From assembly GCF_002775205.1 (NCBI RefSeq), contig NC_036457.1, forward strand, positions 12,810,996-12,874,995: a stretch of 64,000 nucleotides of DNA, in the 5' to 3' direction. The position numbers were made by a program, and so were the translations under genes. Shown piece after piece: positions 1-12,480 of this stretch (position 1 is its first letter; each line of letters starts with the position of its first letter). The notes below the pieces were generated by a model. It saw nothing but the letters and a program-made list of their open reading frames with translations. It searched no databases and was not told the origin of the DNA. The stretch comes from Xiphophorus maculatus. Taxonomy: Eukaryota; Chordata; Actinopteri; Cyprinodontiformes; Poeciliidae.

Positions 1-29
1 TCAGATGGAGACTCGCTCCTGCTCCTCCC
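1..29 (-). CDS. Possible start of the next PINX1 exon (window edge)
   Basis: On the minus strand a pyrimidine-rich tract ends in a TAG acceptor at 31-30, and the following 29 bases are open in phase 0, which is the phase left by PINX1 exon 6. They would read G-R-S-R-S-E-S-P-S, a low-complexity Ser/Arg/Glu stretch that suits the linker after the G-patch region of PINX1. No other candidate for the missing C-terminal exon was seen between 30 and 15192. The piece is too short for a homology claim, so this is inference from splice signal and phase. Confidence 0.35.
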
Positions 30-711
30 CTACACCACAAAGACAAAAAATAAAAAGAGTTATTTAGAGAATCTGTACATCCAGACCTGGTACACCATTT
101 TGAACAAAGGAGCTTAAGTGATTGTCAATCATCAGACTATGATTACTCCAAAGATGTAAAGTGAGTGAAAAACCCAAAGAAGGATGTTGAAGCAACAATA
201 GGTGTTAGAACCTTAACATAAGCACAGTTAACAAAAGAGTCGCTTTTTTTTTTTATTGTTCCTGACATCCAGCTGGGCTTGTTCGCAGTCAGCTCCAAGC
301 TGTCGTCCCTCTGTAACAGCTCCATATTTAGTGGTGAGGAGCTGTTATAGAGATACAACTTGTAGCTGAACTGTGACTGTCAAATCAAAATGAAACTAGA
401 TCTGCTGTTTGTGTTGGCTTACCACCAGAGCAAGAAAAGAGAAGAAAACCAGGGCTAGCAATCAACCTAATCTAACACGTGAACTTTCTTAGGAAAGTCA
501 TCTCTCATTCCACAGAAATGTTTCAGAAGTTTAAATTTGACTTTATTCTCCTAAGAAGAGGGCATGTGCATCAAAAGAGAAGCTACTTAGTTAACTTAAC
601 AAAATAATATAATTCAGAGTATTATAAAAGTGTGGTTTCTCTGAATAAAGTTGCAAAACACTTTTACAACCTAGACTGGGAAAAACTATGCTTTGTTTCA
701 TACAAAAGGTC

Positions 712-1804
712 AGGCGCCTCATGCATAAAAGAGTGCGCAGTTTTCACACTAAAACTTGGCGTACGGAAAGATTTAGCAAAGTGCGGCGCACAAAAAAATT
801 CGAATGTATAAAGCCGTGCGCATGCACGTGGCCGCGCACCTTTCCTTTATACATCAAAATTTGCGGGAAATAGAGCGCAGCTGCTGGTCTGCTCTGCCGC
901 CTACATAAATACATATGTAAATTAGTATGAATATCCGGAAGTCTGCCACCACTTGAAGCAATAACCATGGCAACATCCTTGTTTGTAGCAGTATAAGTAT
1001 TTATAATAATAATAATAATTATTATTATTATTATATATATTATTTAAAAGGTGCTTTCAGGGAACATAAGGTAACCTCACAAAAATAGAAATAATACATT
1101 TTAAAGAAAGAAAAAAATACAAATAATAAAAAACAGAAAATAAAGAGATCATGCAAATGCCTGTTTGAACAGCAGAGCGTTCAGCCGGGATTTAAAGCCA
1201 GACAGAGAGTCAGAGAGTCCTTTGAGTGGGTAAAATGGACGTTTATCATAAATAGTGGAATCATGTGCATCAGTTGTACATTTACAGAATAGAGTTGCTT
1301 TCTGTCCGGAAAGGTACATTCACAAAGCTGGCGGCTCCACTGAAGGATGACTGCAGCTGGACTGGTCCCGGTACCTACTAGTGAGGTTTTTGGATCCTTT
1401 TATTTTTGCTTTCTTTATTTTGTGTGTGTGTTAGCTTATTGTCTGAGGATAAATGTGGTTTAGTTTCATTCTTTACTTTAAATAATAAGTTAAAGTAAAG
1501 TAACTTTAACTTATATATTAAAATCATGAAAAAAACCAAACATCGGGTTCGATGCTTCTTGGTCTAAATAACACTGAATGTAGTGATATTGTAGTGTATT
1601 TAGGTGAGTTTTGACGCTTTACAGCTTGATATTGTCCACAGAAAAAGTTTCATGGCTGCCGCACATTTTCACGCCAGCGAAAAAGTGTACGTATATTTAC
1701 GCAAACTTTGGCGCAGAGTTACATTTTATACATGCGGACTTGTGCATAAAATATGGCACTGCACATTTTTTGTGCGCACACACGCTTTATGCATGAGGCC
1801 CCTG
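712..1804. mobile_element. DNA transposon with 18-bp terminal inverted repeats, possibly PIF/Harbinger-like
   Basis: The left end AGGCGCCTCATGCATAAA (712-729) is repeated inverted at 1787-1804 with one mismatch. Both ends continue into subterminal GTGCGCA-type motifs, with further GCGC/GCGT-rich stretches inward (733-830 and 1660-1790). The middle holds an AT palindrome near 1000-1040 and no transposase, so it would be a non-autonomous copy of about 1.1 kb. GGGGCCTCAT-like ends recall fish Harbinger elements, but I could not find the expected 3-bp TWA target duplication, so the family is only a suggestion. Confidence 0.5.
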
Positions 1805-2292
1805 GACTCTTACTGAGAAAGGATTGCTTGCTGGAGGCATGGACTCTGTTGAAGTTTTAAATAATTGGCTCTGATTTTATCCAATCACTAATGTTCGGCT
1901 GTTTGTAATGTGCCAGCTTACCAGAAATCGTGTGTGCTGTAAACAATCCCACAGCATCTTTGCCAGCAATAAAAGGCCTTATAAATTAATTTTGTTCAAA
2001 CTTTAATTGATCGATATGTAGAAGTGTTGGCCACTGCCAAGCTACAACTTTATAGGCTGCCTACAATTCCAAAACAGGACAGGACAAACTGGAGAAATCA
2101 AGGTCATTGGGAGAAATTCCAGAAGGCGCACTGAGGGGACATATGAATCCAGTAATATTTCATAGGAAAACAATGGCCAGGCCATTTCCAACCTTTACTT
2201 TCCACAATCGCTTTCTCCATTCTTAGTCATCTTAACTTTTAACTTGTGAATATGAAATCAACAGCTTCATGCTAACTTATTGGTATGAATGT

Positions 2293-2338
2293 GTGGGGTC
2301 GCAATTCAGTTTGAGGATAAACTGAATTGCAACCCCAC
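2293..2338. repeat. 20-bp inverted repeat with 6-nt loop
   Basis: Arms 2293-2312 and 2319-2338 are complementary at 19 of 20 positions around the loop GAGGAT, giving a compact hairpin. It has no coding context. It may be the collapsed core of a MITE or a foldback remnant. Confidence 0.7.
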
Positions 2339-5300
2339 ATTTATGGTTATGTACTTTATGACCATAAATGTCTGTGTTAAAGGGATCGATGATTGTTGCA
2401 TTTATTTCAGATGTAAAAAGCAGCACAGCAAAAATTCTGTAAGCTGTTTAGTTTTTATGAATTTATACATACATGGCATGCAATGATCTTCTGTTCTATA
2501 TTTAGGAGAAAACTCAGTCTGATTATAAATCCTCGCTGCAGCCTTTAGGTTTGGCATTAAACGGGGCCTATTTTAAAACTGTTAGGCACAACGTGGTCCA
2601 GATTCTACCTCCACAGCATGTACAATTTGTCACCTCGCCCCTATGACCCATTTGTCTTCATTTTCCTAATGGCCTACTCAATGCATAATGATTTGTCGTG
2701 AAGAATACAGAAGCTCCTCTGGAGAGTCGCACTAAACAATGCAGACGCTGCTAAGATGGTGAAGTGGATGACATTTTTCACACCACACAGATTAACTGAA
2801 AACACTGAGTTGTATGCTATCATGTCATTGTTTGGCCTTAAAGCTTTTATGTTCAATTACAGTTTGAGATAGACAGGATGGCTCAAGTTAATTCAAATGC
2901 AGAGCCAAGTTGAGAGATGTACATGAAGCTTTCTTGTTAAGTCCCTTCATCAAAAATTTTAATGTAATGAAGATAAAAATACTGATCTGTTTGGCCAGAA
3001 TGATTCTCAAATAAATTCAAACATGACCAAGAAAGCTTATAAGTATCAACAAGATTAATGGTTCCAATAACATCTGTGCAGACCTTAAAAACAGAAAAAA
3101 GTGGTTTCCAATGTAGGTGAACCCAACACGGAAGCTAAAGAAAGTTTTCCACCATCTAGGACCTTGTCCAGATATAACCACAACTTCTAACAAGGGGAAT
3201 ATAAAGCCCTTCAGGTGAGGTGTCATTAAACAAAACTTTCCAGCTTCCCACTAAAAATCTATACTCCCAGTTACTGCACAATGGCGTCCTCTCTGCTTGG
3301 GAGAGTGAAGATGAGGCTTAGAGCTGACAGCGCCAAACAGCATGTAACTGGGATTTGGGAAGATGGCTGGGGGCCACTTTAGAGCTGCCTGTGAAATTAC
3401 TCTCAGGAGAGGGACAGGCTGAATGAGCAAAGGGAAGAAAGACTGAGAGAAACATCATCATCAGGGAAAGGTGGCTTGAGCTTGGTGCGTGGTTCTTCCT
3501 TCACTGCCTGGGGATTCCATTAGACTCTGATATGACAGCAGGTAGAAGTGCTGTGCACAGACTGGACAAACACACACAGAGTGGATGTAAACATACTGAT
3601 CCAGTCAGCATTACTGGCAGCCCTGGAGATTTTTTTAGCATGAACTATTGGGGGTGACAGGCTAACAGGAAGGTACTTGGCAGCAACGTTAGAGGGGTTT
3701 CTCCATTTTCAGTTGCGTCTTTCGCTCACACTTGTTAGTCATATAATCCTTTGCAATGTCAAAGTCTTGTATCCAGCAGACAGCAAGCATTACCAGATTC
3801 ATTTGTGTTTCAAGTTTGCATTTTTAAAACAAAAGTATCAAAAAGAGTATGGAAATTGGTGTTTGATGCGCTTCTGCTATGTAGTAACAATGCTTCTTGC
3901 CAACAGATCTTATACTGCTGGAAAGTAAAAATATTTCCCATTTCTCAAAATTTTTATTTGTGGTTTAAGCAGCAATAGTGAGTATGTGGGTTGTCCCCAT
4001 TAAAAACTTCTCTGCCAAAGCCTTATTTAGGTATCAACTCCTGTTTAGTGCTGTTGAATGGATTGCATAATTGAGGTGTGAAGAATTAAAAAGAAATTTA
4101 ACTACTTATTTGTGTATTCATTGTATCTATGATGCATGGAAAAATCACACTCCACCAGAACTGCCTGGCAGCTCTTCCTCATCCTCGCACATTGGTTTGG
4201 GATTGCATGCCATTCTTCAACCAGCATTTACCACAAGTCCACTGATGTGGTTGTGCTGAGTATTTTGGCAGGAACAACATACCAAGGCTGATTCCACAAA
4301 TGAGTCTTAGGTAAGAACTGCAAGCAGATCACTCCATCCTCTCAATTGCCAAATTGTGGAGGTAGTTTCTGATAAACCCCTTCCTGTGGGGAGCAAGTGT
4401 TGACATCTTGAAAGGCCAGCGTTCTGTCCCAAAGACATAGGATTCCCACTGGTTGCAGAATCCCATAATATCTCTATAATAAAACTGTCTCCAGTGATGA
4501 CATGTATAATTTTTCATCACCAAAGTTTTTCAGTATGGGCAGAAAGGATTTAGCAAGGTCTTTAGAGGTGCAATGCAACCAATATACTCTACTTAACCCA
4601 CAATGTATTTTCCTAACAACTGTGGCACTATTTAAGGGGAATTATACAGGCAAGTCACACACATACAGATACTATACATATTTTTTCCACATATCTGACC
4701 CACTACTTATTACTTAACCCAAGTACTGACTTTAATAGACAAATCAAATTTGAACAGCCCTACTGACCTATGGACAGCGTTTCAAAGTTGCAATTACATT
4801 AATAGATGTGGAAAAAAGCAGCATATTAATTTGAAATCTGATGAACAATGGATAAGAAATTCACAAATTCTTAAATGAAAAAAAACTGCATAAAAGTACT
4901 TGAATAAAATTTTGTCATGCTTTATGTGAAATATGTTAATACTTAATGTAATACCTAAATAAATTATGCATATTTGACTGTGCAGATTATTCTCCAGCTG
5001 GAGCTGAGCATTTGGGGTGACAGAAAACATGACATAAGAGAGTAAAAATGCATATCATCATGGCTAAAGGTAAGAAGCGAAAAGAGAGTTTATACATCCA
5101 GAGTAAATGTATTCAAGAGGTCAACACTTTTCATACCTACAACCAAAAGGCTGGGTTTTGAACCTATGGGCATTAAAAATGTTTATAGACATAAACTCAA
5201 TGAAATGAATGGCAAACTGCTGATGTTTTAATTCAACTGAATATGTAAGTTGAAAAATAATATGAAAACCTGATAACTTCATCAGTTCCTAGTGGGTTAA

Positions 5301-7547
5301 AGCAAGTAAATAAAAAAATATTGAAAAAAATGTTCTTGATCTTTTAAAAAATATGAAAACATTTATACCATTAAAAAAAATCACAGCAATGGTTACTGTC
5401 TAGTCATTTCAAGCAAAAAATGGAGAGAAATTATCCCATCTTCATCTAAGGTAAAAAAAAAAATTAAATAAAGTGAAACTGACAACTTTAAACATACAAG
5501 CAGCTAATTTGACTAAGCTATTGCAGAAAAAAGCACCTGTGAATGCATTGTGAGAATAGATGTTTTCTTCATGTTCTATATTCTTTTGTGAAAATACACA
5601 ATTTTAAATGTCTTATATTTTATTAACTTTGCAAAAATCTGTCCAGCTTATTGCTAAATTTAGGAAGAATGGCAAAAATGGCAGAGTTGAGTAGCACAGG
5701 GTTGGAGAACACACCTCTTATCAAGCCGTGTGTACTTCTCCTCCCACATCATCTACTTCTCTCCACCCAGACGCAGAACCCCAGGAAAAGGATGCGCTCA
5801 ATGCACTGTGTGCAGCTCTGAGATAAGGCTCCTTCAGCAGAGGAGCGGTCTGGCTGGCTATCGGGCCCTTCCTGATCCACTCACTCCCCTGGCGGGGGAT
5901 AGGGTTGGGCAGGGAACACAGGGAGGGGTCCACAGAGGGTCCCGAAGAAAAGGAGAGGTTGGGAAGACATTCAACAGGACGCCTCCTTCAAGACACTCCA
6001 GTTCAATCTCTTCCCCGCTAATGTAACCAATGGAAAGCCAATGGCAAAACATGTGCCAAGGTGCCAAAATAGCACGGCCAATGTATTCAGAGGGGAAGTC
6101 AATCAAGCCAGGAAAAATGAAGAAAAAGGTTCACTTCAGTGCATGAGAAACTTTTCTCTCCAGTGAGTCCTAGAATTAAAAAAAAAAAATCCTAGAATAT
6201 TATTACATTTATTTGTAATAACCTGGGCTTTTTTTCTTTTGCAGAGGAAGCAATCCTACTTTACACTGATTGTGATCTAAAAAGAGCGCAAAAATCTTAG
6301 CCAGCATTTTTTTTTTGTACAATACAAGATCTATTACCTTGTATGCCATTGATCTAAATATTATGATAGCAAAAAGAGTGCAATATAACCGAGTAAAGAT
6401 GCATAATATCACCTGGCATTTAAAATACAAAGCTGAGCAAGAATGCTTTGAAATGAAGACGGGTATTGAAATTTTAAAGTATTTTAGACTAAAAACTGTT
6501 TTTACCAAAAGAGCTTAATTGGCACCAAGATAGATCAATGTTCCTACAATACAAAAATAAATTAAATATTTGTGGGTAACCTTCCATTGCTTTTACACTG
6601 AGGTAAAATGCTGGTTCTTCAGTGGTTTTATTAAATTCAAACTGTTTTACATTGCCAGTTTCACACAAGTTCTAAAATGCAGTAATGGGGCTTTTGAAAA
6701 AAATATTTTTGTTCTGAACATGAAGCCTCAAATAAAGAATAGGACTGATTTTTAACAATATATAACAAAATCAGCTTGTGCTATGTACATATCAGAACAT
6801 AGTGATATGACTAATCTATTTCAAGAGTCGTGAACCTGCTTTTCTGGTGCCAATATAATATTTAGTCAGCTGGACAGCTTTACAGCAGTAGATTCTCACA
6901 CTGGACGCCAATGATGTTGTTCAAAATGCTGAAGATCACAGATGATGGAATAAATGAGAAAGAATAACATAGGCATATATGGCAACTGATTGTCGTAAGA
7001 TTTTCTATGGTGCAGCCCTAACAATAACTTCCAAATACAAACAAAACCATATTTGTGACATTCAGAAAAAAAAGAGGTCAGATCAGTGGCAATTAATTGT
7101 CAACAAGATGGAAACAGTGCAGCATAACTTATACTAATATTTGAGTCATCTGTCAAAAATCCCTGTATTTTTCTTAAACATTACATTTTTCTTATACATC
7201 ACAGGGTTAGGAAAAAATTGCAAAGTCAGTTTTTAGCAATATGTCTATGCCTTAAAAAGACATATTTCGTACCTTTCTAAGATAAAATGTACTATCTATG
7301 TTTACTTTGCACATGGGTAAAACATTTTCCAGTTCAAAAAGCTGAACATTTAAGGAAAAAAGGCAATTAAGCATATTTTTGACAAGATGTTACAAAAAAA
7401 TAATAAATCAAAGACAACACACACATCAGCAGCTTACAAGGCAGGACAAAAACTCTGTCCCAAACAACAACCCAGCTTTGCCTGATTGGTGGCTAATATT
7501 GTAAGATGTAGGTGGTGCCTGTCAATACTTTCAAGCTTATTCTATGC

Positions 7548-7612
7548 AGGCAATGAAAGTTTATTTGTACAGCACATTTCAGCAACAAGGCAATTTAAGT
7601 TCTTTACATATA
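7548..7612 (+). repeat. Retroelement-like 3' tail fragment
   Basis: The stretch resembles the abundant fish repeat tail that reads roughly 'tttatttgtatagcacatttcagcaacaaggcaattcaaagtgctttacat', seen at the 3' ends of many fish retroposons. The call rests on remembered similarity and the family is not assigned. Confidence 0.35.
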
Positions 7613-8159
7613 CAGAAGCATCAGCGCTTTTAATAAAGACTAAGGCTAAAGTCTGTAGTGTCTTGATCTACATCAAAAATATATATCCAATGAAAGAAAC
7701 CAAAGGAAATGTAACTTACAGGATGCAAACTTTTTGCATTCATTAGTTCTCATCTCGATTCTTTCCATTTGTTCAAGTCTAACTAAATACTTTTAGGAGG
7801 CCAAAACGCTGAATTAATGTTTGCAAACAAATTTAACAATAGAATGAGATGTAAGGCAGAATAGTTAGCTGCAGTCTAATTCAACAGCAAGTAATATATG
7901 AAACATGTAGGGGGAAAGATTAAAAGGTGACTCCGTAAACATTTACTTGTGTTATTTTGTACTATAACACAAGATTCGAGAGCAAGTTTACTTGTATTAA
8001 AGTTCCTTCAATCTGAAACACGTAAATTTAACCAAAAACCATTTCAACAACTCACCTTTTTAATCTTGTTAATTAAACTTTGATTGTGCAGCACATGGCT
8101 TTTTATCTCCTGAAAAACTGCCTCTTTGCATTGCTTGCTACTTTTTTTTTTTCAATAAT

Positions 8160-8860
8160 TTCTCACCGATATTGGCTGGGTGGGTAATTGCATGAGAGTT
8201 GCCCTCATTGTCCTGCCACAATAATAAATTTGGTGATACTCGAGGTCTATGGATCAGGGCCTGATTAGCCAGCTGTCTCTCCCTGATGAGCGCAGAAGTC
8301 CGGCAGCCCATCGTTCATCAGCATGATGTGGGTGGACAGAAAAACAGGTGGAAGCCTTAATCCAAATAAGTGAATGCCTCAGTTCAACACGCAAGTCTAC
8401 ACCTTTAAACTAATTCCAATCTTTTTTTCTCCTTTCTTTGTAAATTAGGTTTACCAATCGCAAATTTAACGGAAACAAATTAAGCACATAAGCCCACTAT
8501 ATACCGCACATCATAAACTTTGCTAAAAGCAGACACTGTGTGGAGTTTAAACATAAATATGGGTTAAAAAATTGCATTTTGTTCCCACTGTGGGAACGTT
8601 AATCATAAATAACAAATGAAGACAACATTATGCATGCAGCTTGTTCAACACTGCAAACACTCGCCGACAATAGGCCTTCATGAACACCGGGGTTCCTCAC
8701 TCCGACCCCAGGGAGGAAAGAGGCTGTGATTATTTCTCTCAGCTGTGATTCATTAGATTTAGGAGTCAGTGATTAAATGGTGGTCTGACTGTAAACAGCC
8801 AAGAGGGTCTGAAATTGTCTGGGCGGTTAGCTTCACTAGGAGGTAATTATCCAGATCTCA
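8160..8860. promoter_or_regulatory. Candidate conserved non-coding blocks in PINX1 intron
   Basis: Two blocks (about 8160-8340 and 8640-8860) have balanced, complex composition unlike the AT-rich surroundings, with no open frame and no repeat I recognise. The second holds homeodomain-like ATTA/TAAT motifs and CAGCTG E-box-like motifs. The function is inferred from texture alone; conservation cannot be checked here. Confidence 0.25.
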
Positions 8861-10199
8861 TATTGTAGCTTAGGCCTGTAACTATGGGACAGACACCTCG
8901 TTTTTTGTTTGTTTGTTTGTTTGAGTACTGCACTAATCTCTAAGTGTCAGCGAGCTGGCACTGCCAGCCGGGAGCAGTCCACAGAACTGCCACAGAGGTA
9001 AATGGCAACTGTGTGCGGCGCTTATTTTACAGGAGGAGGGATTGTTCTTGGTGGCCTTGGTATTTTCAGCGGTAAAAGTAAAAGGGTCTGTCAACAAACA
9101 TGATCAAGACTGGGATCGGGTTTGGCCTCGGCAATTAGATGCTATCTGTGAACGAACAGCCCGCAATAAGTGCAGCTGCCTGTATGAGCGCATTCAAATA
9201 GCAGCCACCACACTGCAGCGACGCACGTTTACACTGTTAGGCCCTTTCATCAGATCAGCATTGTTGTCTAAAGGGATAAAATTAGCCTTTCTTTTTTCTT
9301 CATATCTAGAAATATTTTCTTAATGGAATGAACAAAGTATAATTAAAAAAAATGTCTCACATTTTTGAGAAATGTTAAGATCTATTGTTTTCCATTATCT
9401 AAGTCTGGAAAATAGTTTATTTTCATCAACAACAAAAAAAGACATGGGTCACTTTTCCTACCAAAAAAAAAGAAACAATTGACTAGTGTCAATTATTAAA
9501 ATTGATTCATTTGTTAGAGGGATGAAGGGTTGACATAAATTTAAATTAGAATACTTAATTAAATATTAATACTTTGTGTTGAGACTATCAGCAAAAATGT
9601 CAGCCTAAAATATGTGTCCATCAGTTTTGAACACCTTTGCTGAATTTTGGTAGGGAACAAACTTATTATGGGGCTTATCACTCATGATGAGTGCCACACA
9701 TATTTGATAAGTGTGGCACAGATTGGATAACACCAGGTTAGATAGTGACATTATTTTTCAAAGGACCTAATTCTGAATATTTGGCTTTTACTATATAAGA
9801 TATACAGATGACTTGGAGAAGGTTATAAGCATTTATAAGCTAATTCTTCAGCCAACAACATCTTTCAGACTGTGCATGACTGACTGGAGTCTTGGGTGTG
9901 TTTTCACCATGTGTTCATTGTTCATGTTTATTATTGTTGGATACAGTCTGGAATAAATACGAAATGATCTAATTTAACCTCCATATCAAACAAATACAAT
10001 AAACTCCATGTTATAAACTTGACAATTAGACACAAATTTTTGTAGACTGATCTTAAAACTACTTTCCAGAAAATTACACTTTCTTGACATTCTGACATTT
10101 CTAATTATCAAAAACATTTCACATGCCTCAATTGCCACCTTTGTCACCTGGGGTATGGTTGGAGACAATTTATGTAGCAAAAATTTGATTTTGCTTCTG

Positions 10200-10560
10200 C
10201 ACTGTCAGCAAACTTCCACAGCTTTACTCCTCCCATCGGCTCCCTGGCGCCTTCTGTGACGCGTCTGCCAAATGCTCAACCCGTGTCGCCCCTGCTCCAT
10301 ATTCCTTAACACAGCGGTATCGGGGGAGCCCATGCCGACGGGCTATCCTTCATGTGGACGACGCGTGGGCAGCCAGCGCTTGCAACAGGTGCCACCCGAT
10401 GAGGCCTGATCCCCCCGTTCTTTGTGCCTGATCAAGAGTGGGAGTGGGAGAGGCCGCAGGGGTCACGCTGACCCGAGAGCAGGGCGCAGCATACCCACTG
10501 TCTGACTGGAGGTTCAAACGTCAAAACAAGGCTGGTACCAATTTAAGCTGAACCATTTTT
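10200..10560. promoter_or_regulatory. GC-rich island in PINX1 intron, possible enhancer or CpG island
   Basis: This block is GC-rich and carries many CpG sites, for example GACGCGTCTG near 10258 and CGACGCGTGG near 10358. It is embedded in AT-rich DNA. No ORF with gene-like composition and no repeat signature was seen. It could be a distal regulatory element or an unrecognised gene-poor insertion. Confidence 0.3.
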
Positions 10561-10929
10561 CTTTTCTGACACCAAGGGAGTAGAGAAATAATAAATGGAT
10601 GAATGTTGGAGCACCTCTAACGTTTTGCTGAAGTCAAACAGAATAAGCAATCAACATAAGACTAAAACTGTGGATGCGCCCTTACTGAAATCAAATTAAA
10701 ATAAAAATGAGTGATGGTTAATTAAGACTAGTGCATAATTGGAGTTATTTGAAATGTGGAAAATAAAGATTTTCCTCATTTTCTTTTAAATATTAAATTA
10801 AAATCACAATTACAAAAGCAGGTAATTTGAATGAAAAGCCTAAAAGCTTTTATTTTTTGACTCCTCCTTCCAAAAAAACAAAAAAAAGAATGAAATGTAG
10901 GTGAAAAAAATAAAACTCCAGCTTGTTTC

Positions 10930-11450
10930 CACCTTTCAACTGAGCTGGCGCCTATAAAAAATGACTAACTTTTGTTGATGTATGAATCGGCGGGGAGTCT
11001 ATTTATCAGCGGGCCCTCTGCGGTCGCCCGCTTGGGTCCCTCAAGCCACAAGCCGCGTCGCTCCCCTTTGACTGATTAATTAGCCAATCAGAGGACATTT
11101 TTCACTGGGCGGCAGAATGGTTTATTTCAGCTAATGCCGGGCTTTCGAGCCGAGGCCCGTTGGAGCCTCGTCGGCTCTTTCGGACTGCCTGAGTGGCTGG
11201 GCAGAGGGGCGAGGGAGATAAATCAAGCTGCGCTGGCCCTCCATGTGGCTCCCCTAACTAAACCCCCTGAGGAGGGCACGAGGAGCAGGGGTGGTGGAGA
11301 AAGGGGGAAGGAGGAGAGCAGGACAGCCAGGGGCACTGCTCGCCCGCCGATAAGCGCAGGGAGCACGGGGGTGCCAATGTCCCTGCATTTAAAAATGGCC
11401 GGGGCTTTTTGATATCTCGGCAGTGAGAGCCTGTCATTTGTCATGTGGTG
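10930..11450. promoter_or_regulatory. GC-rich island with TATA-, CCAAT- and homeobox-like motifs
   Basis: The block begins with CCTATAAAAA near 10950 and contains TGATTAATTAGCCAATCAG near 11072, combining a homeodomain site and a CCAAT box, followed by CpG-rich sequence to about 11390 and an AGATAAAT GATA-like site near 11216. Small open frames exist on both strands (11134-11412 plus, 11223-11567 minus) but look like by-products of GC content. It could be an enhancer, or a promoter for an unannotated transcript. Confidence 0.35.
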
Positions 11451-11787
11451 AGTAATTGTGTTGAGGAGCTCAAGAGGAGGCAGGAGACGGAAGAGGTTCG
11501 TGTGTATAGGATAGATGATGGATAACAGATAGCCAGATAGATGGACAGGTGCTATACCCCAACACACATCGTAAATAATGGCTGCAACCTTACATTTTTA
11601 GGTGGCTAGACAATAAAAAGAGAAGCTGTGGGTGAAGCAGTGGCCTGCAATTTATCTTGCTAAGTTAGTTACTTGCACATGGCAAATAGCTTTCCCCCAG
11701 TAAAACAAAGCTGAATGTCTACAATAAATAAGTATGATAAACATACTTAAAATCTCATTTTTGGGGGGAAGTAACTCTTCCATTTTG

Positions 11788-12480
11788 CAGTGCAATGCAA
11801 AAGTATTCACACCCCCTTTTTTATTTTACATTTCGTTTTACACTAGATTATAACCACAAATTCCAATGAATATCATTGGATTTTTATGTGATCAACCTAA
11901 TTGATGTAATATTCTGAAGTGAAAGGAAGACGATAAATGACATATTTTTTTTAAATAATAAAAATCACCTTTTGGTCTTTTGAAGTATGTCTCCAACAGC
12001 TTTGTAAACTACAGATTTATATTTCAAACTTAGGGAGACTGTATGAAAATATATTTTTTTAGCTCTTCTTTGAAATCTTGACCGAGATTCAAGCTAAAAC
12101 ATTAAACCTATTCTGGTCATAGTCTCATTTGACCAGAATAGCGCTGAAACAATTTATCAAATTAATAATTATTGAAATAATTGTCAGCTAATTTTGTAAA
12201 CAAATAATTGTTAACTGGAATATATAATCTAAAAACATGTTTTCTTTCTTTCACTGTCCTCTTAAAAGATTTGCAGATCTTCTACAGTTATCATGGGTTT
12301 CCCTGATTATTGTCTGTTTAGGATTCTTGGTAGGTTAGCGGTTGTGCCACACTATTTTTGGGATGACTGGACTATGTTCCAAAAAGATGTTCAAAGTTTG
12401 AGACATAGCTCCAAAACTTTACCCCTCACATGTTTGGTGTCAGGGGTAAAGCTTCAACCAGTCAGTCAGAGTGTATTTAG
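11788..12480 (-). mobile_element. Tc1/mariner remnant, family A, copy 1
   Basis: The left end reads GCAATGCAAAAGTATTCACA, the typical terminus of a widespread fish Tc1-like family. It is followed by subterminal sequence with the 'ttttatgtgat' block. Further in, 12230-12400 matches the antisense of the transposase DNA-binding part (motifs near 'cttggtaggtt' and 'gttgtgccacac' and 'gatgttcaaag'). The copy is decayed, with indels and no usable ORF. The transposase sense strand would be minus. The match is from memory of the family. Confidence 0.65.

Noticed and set aside
4071..4720. Similarity of 4330-4720 to 16370-16800 as a dispersed repeat pair
   Set aside because: Only loose shared phrases (for example 'caacccaca' and 'ttattttcct') in a similar order; not enough to claim homology by eye.
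11134..11567. Overlapping open frames on both strands in a GC-rich block, looking like a small gene
   Set aside because: Both frames are open because of base composition. Neither has splice context or a recognisable domain, and neither outranks the regulatory reading.
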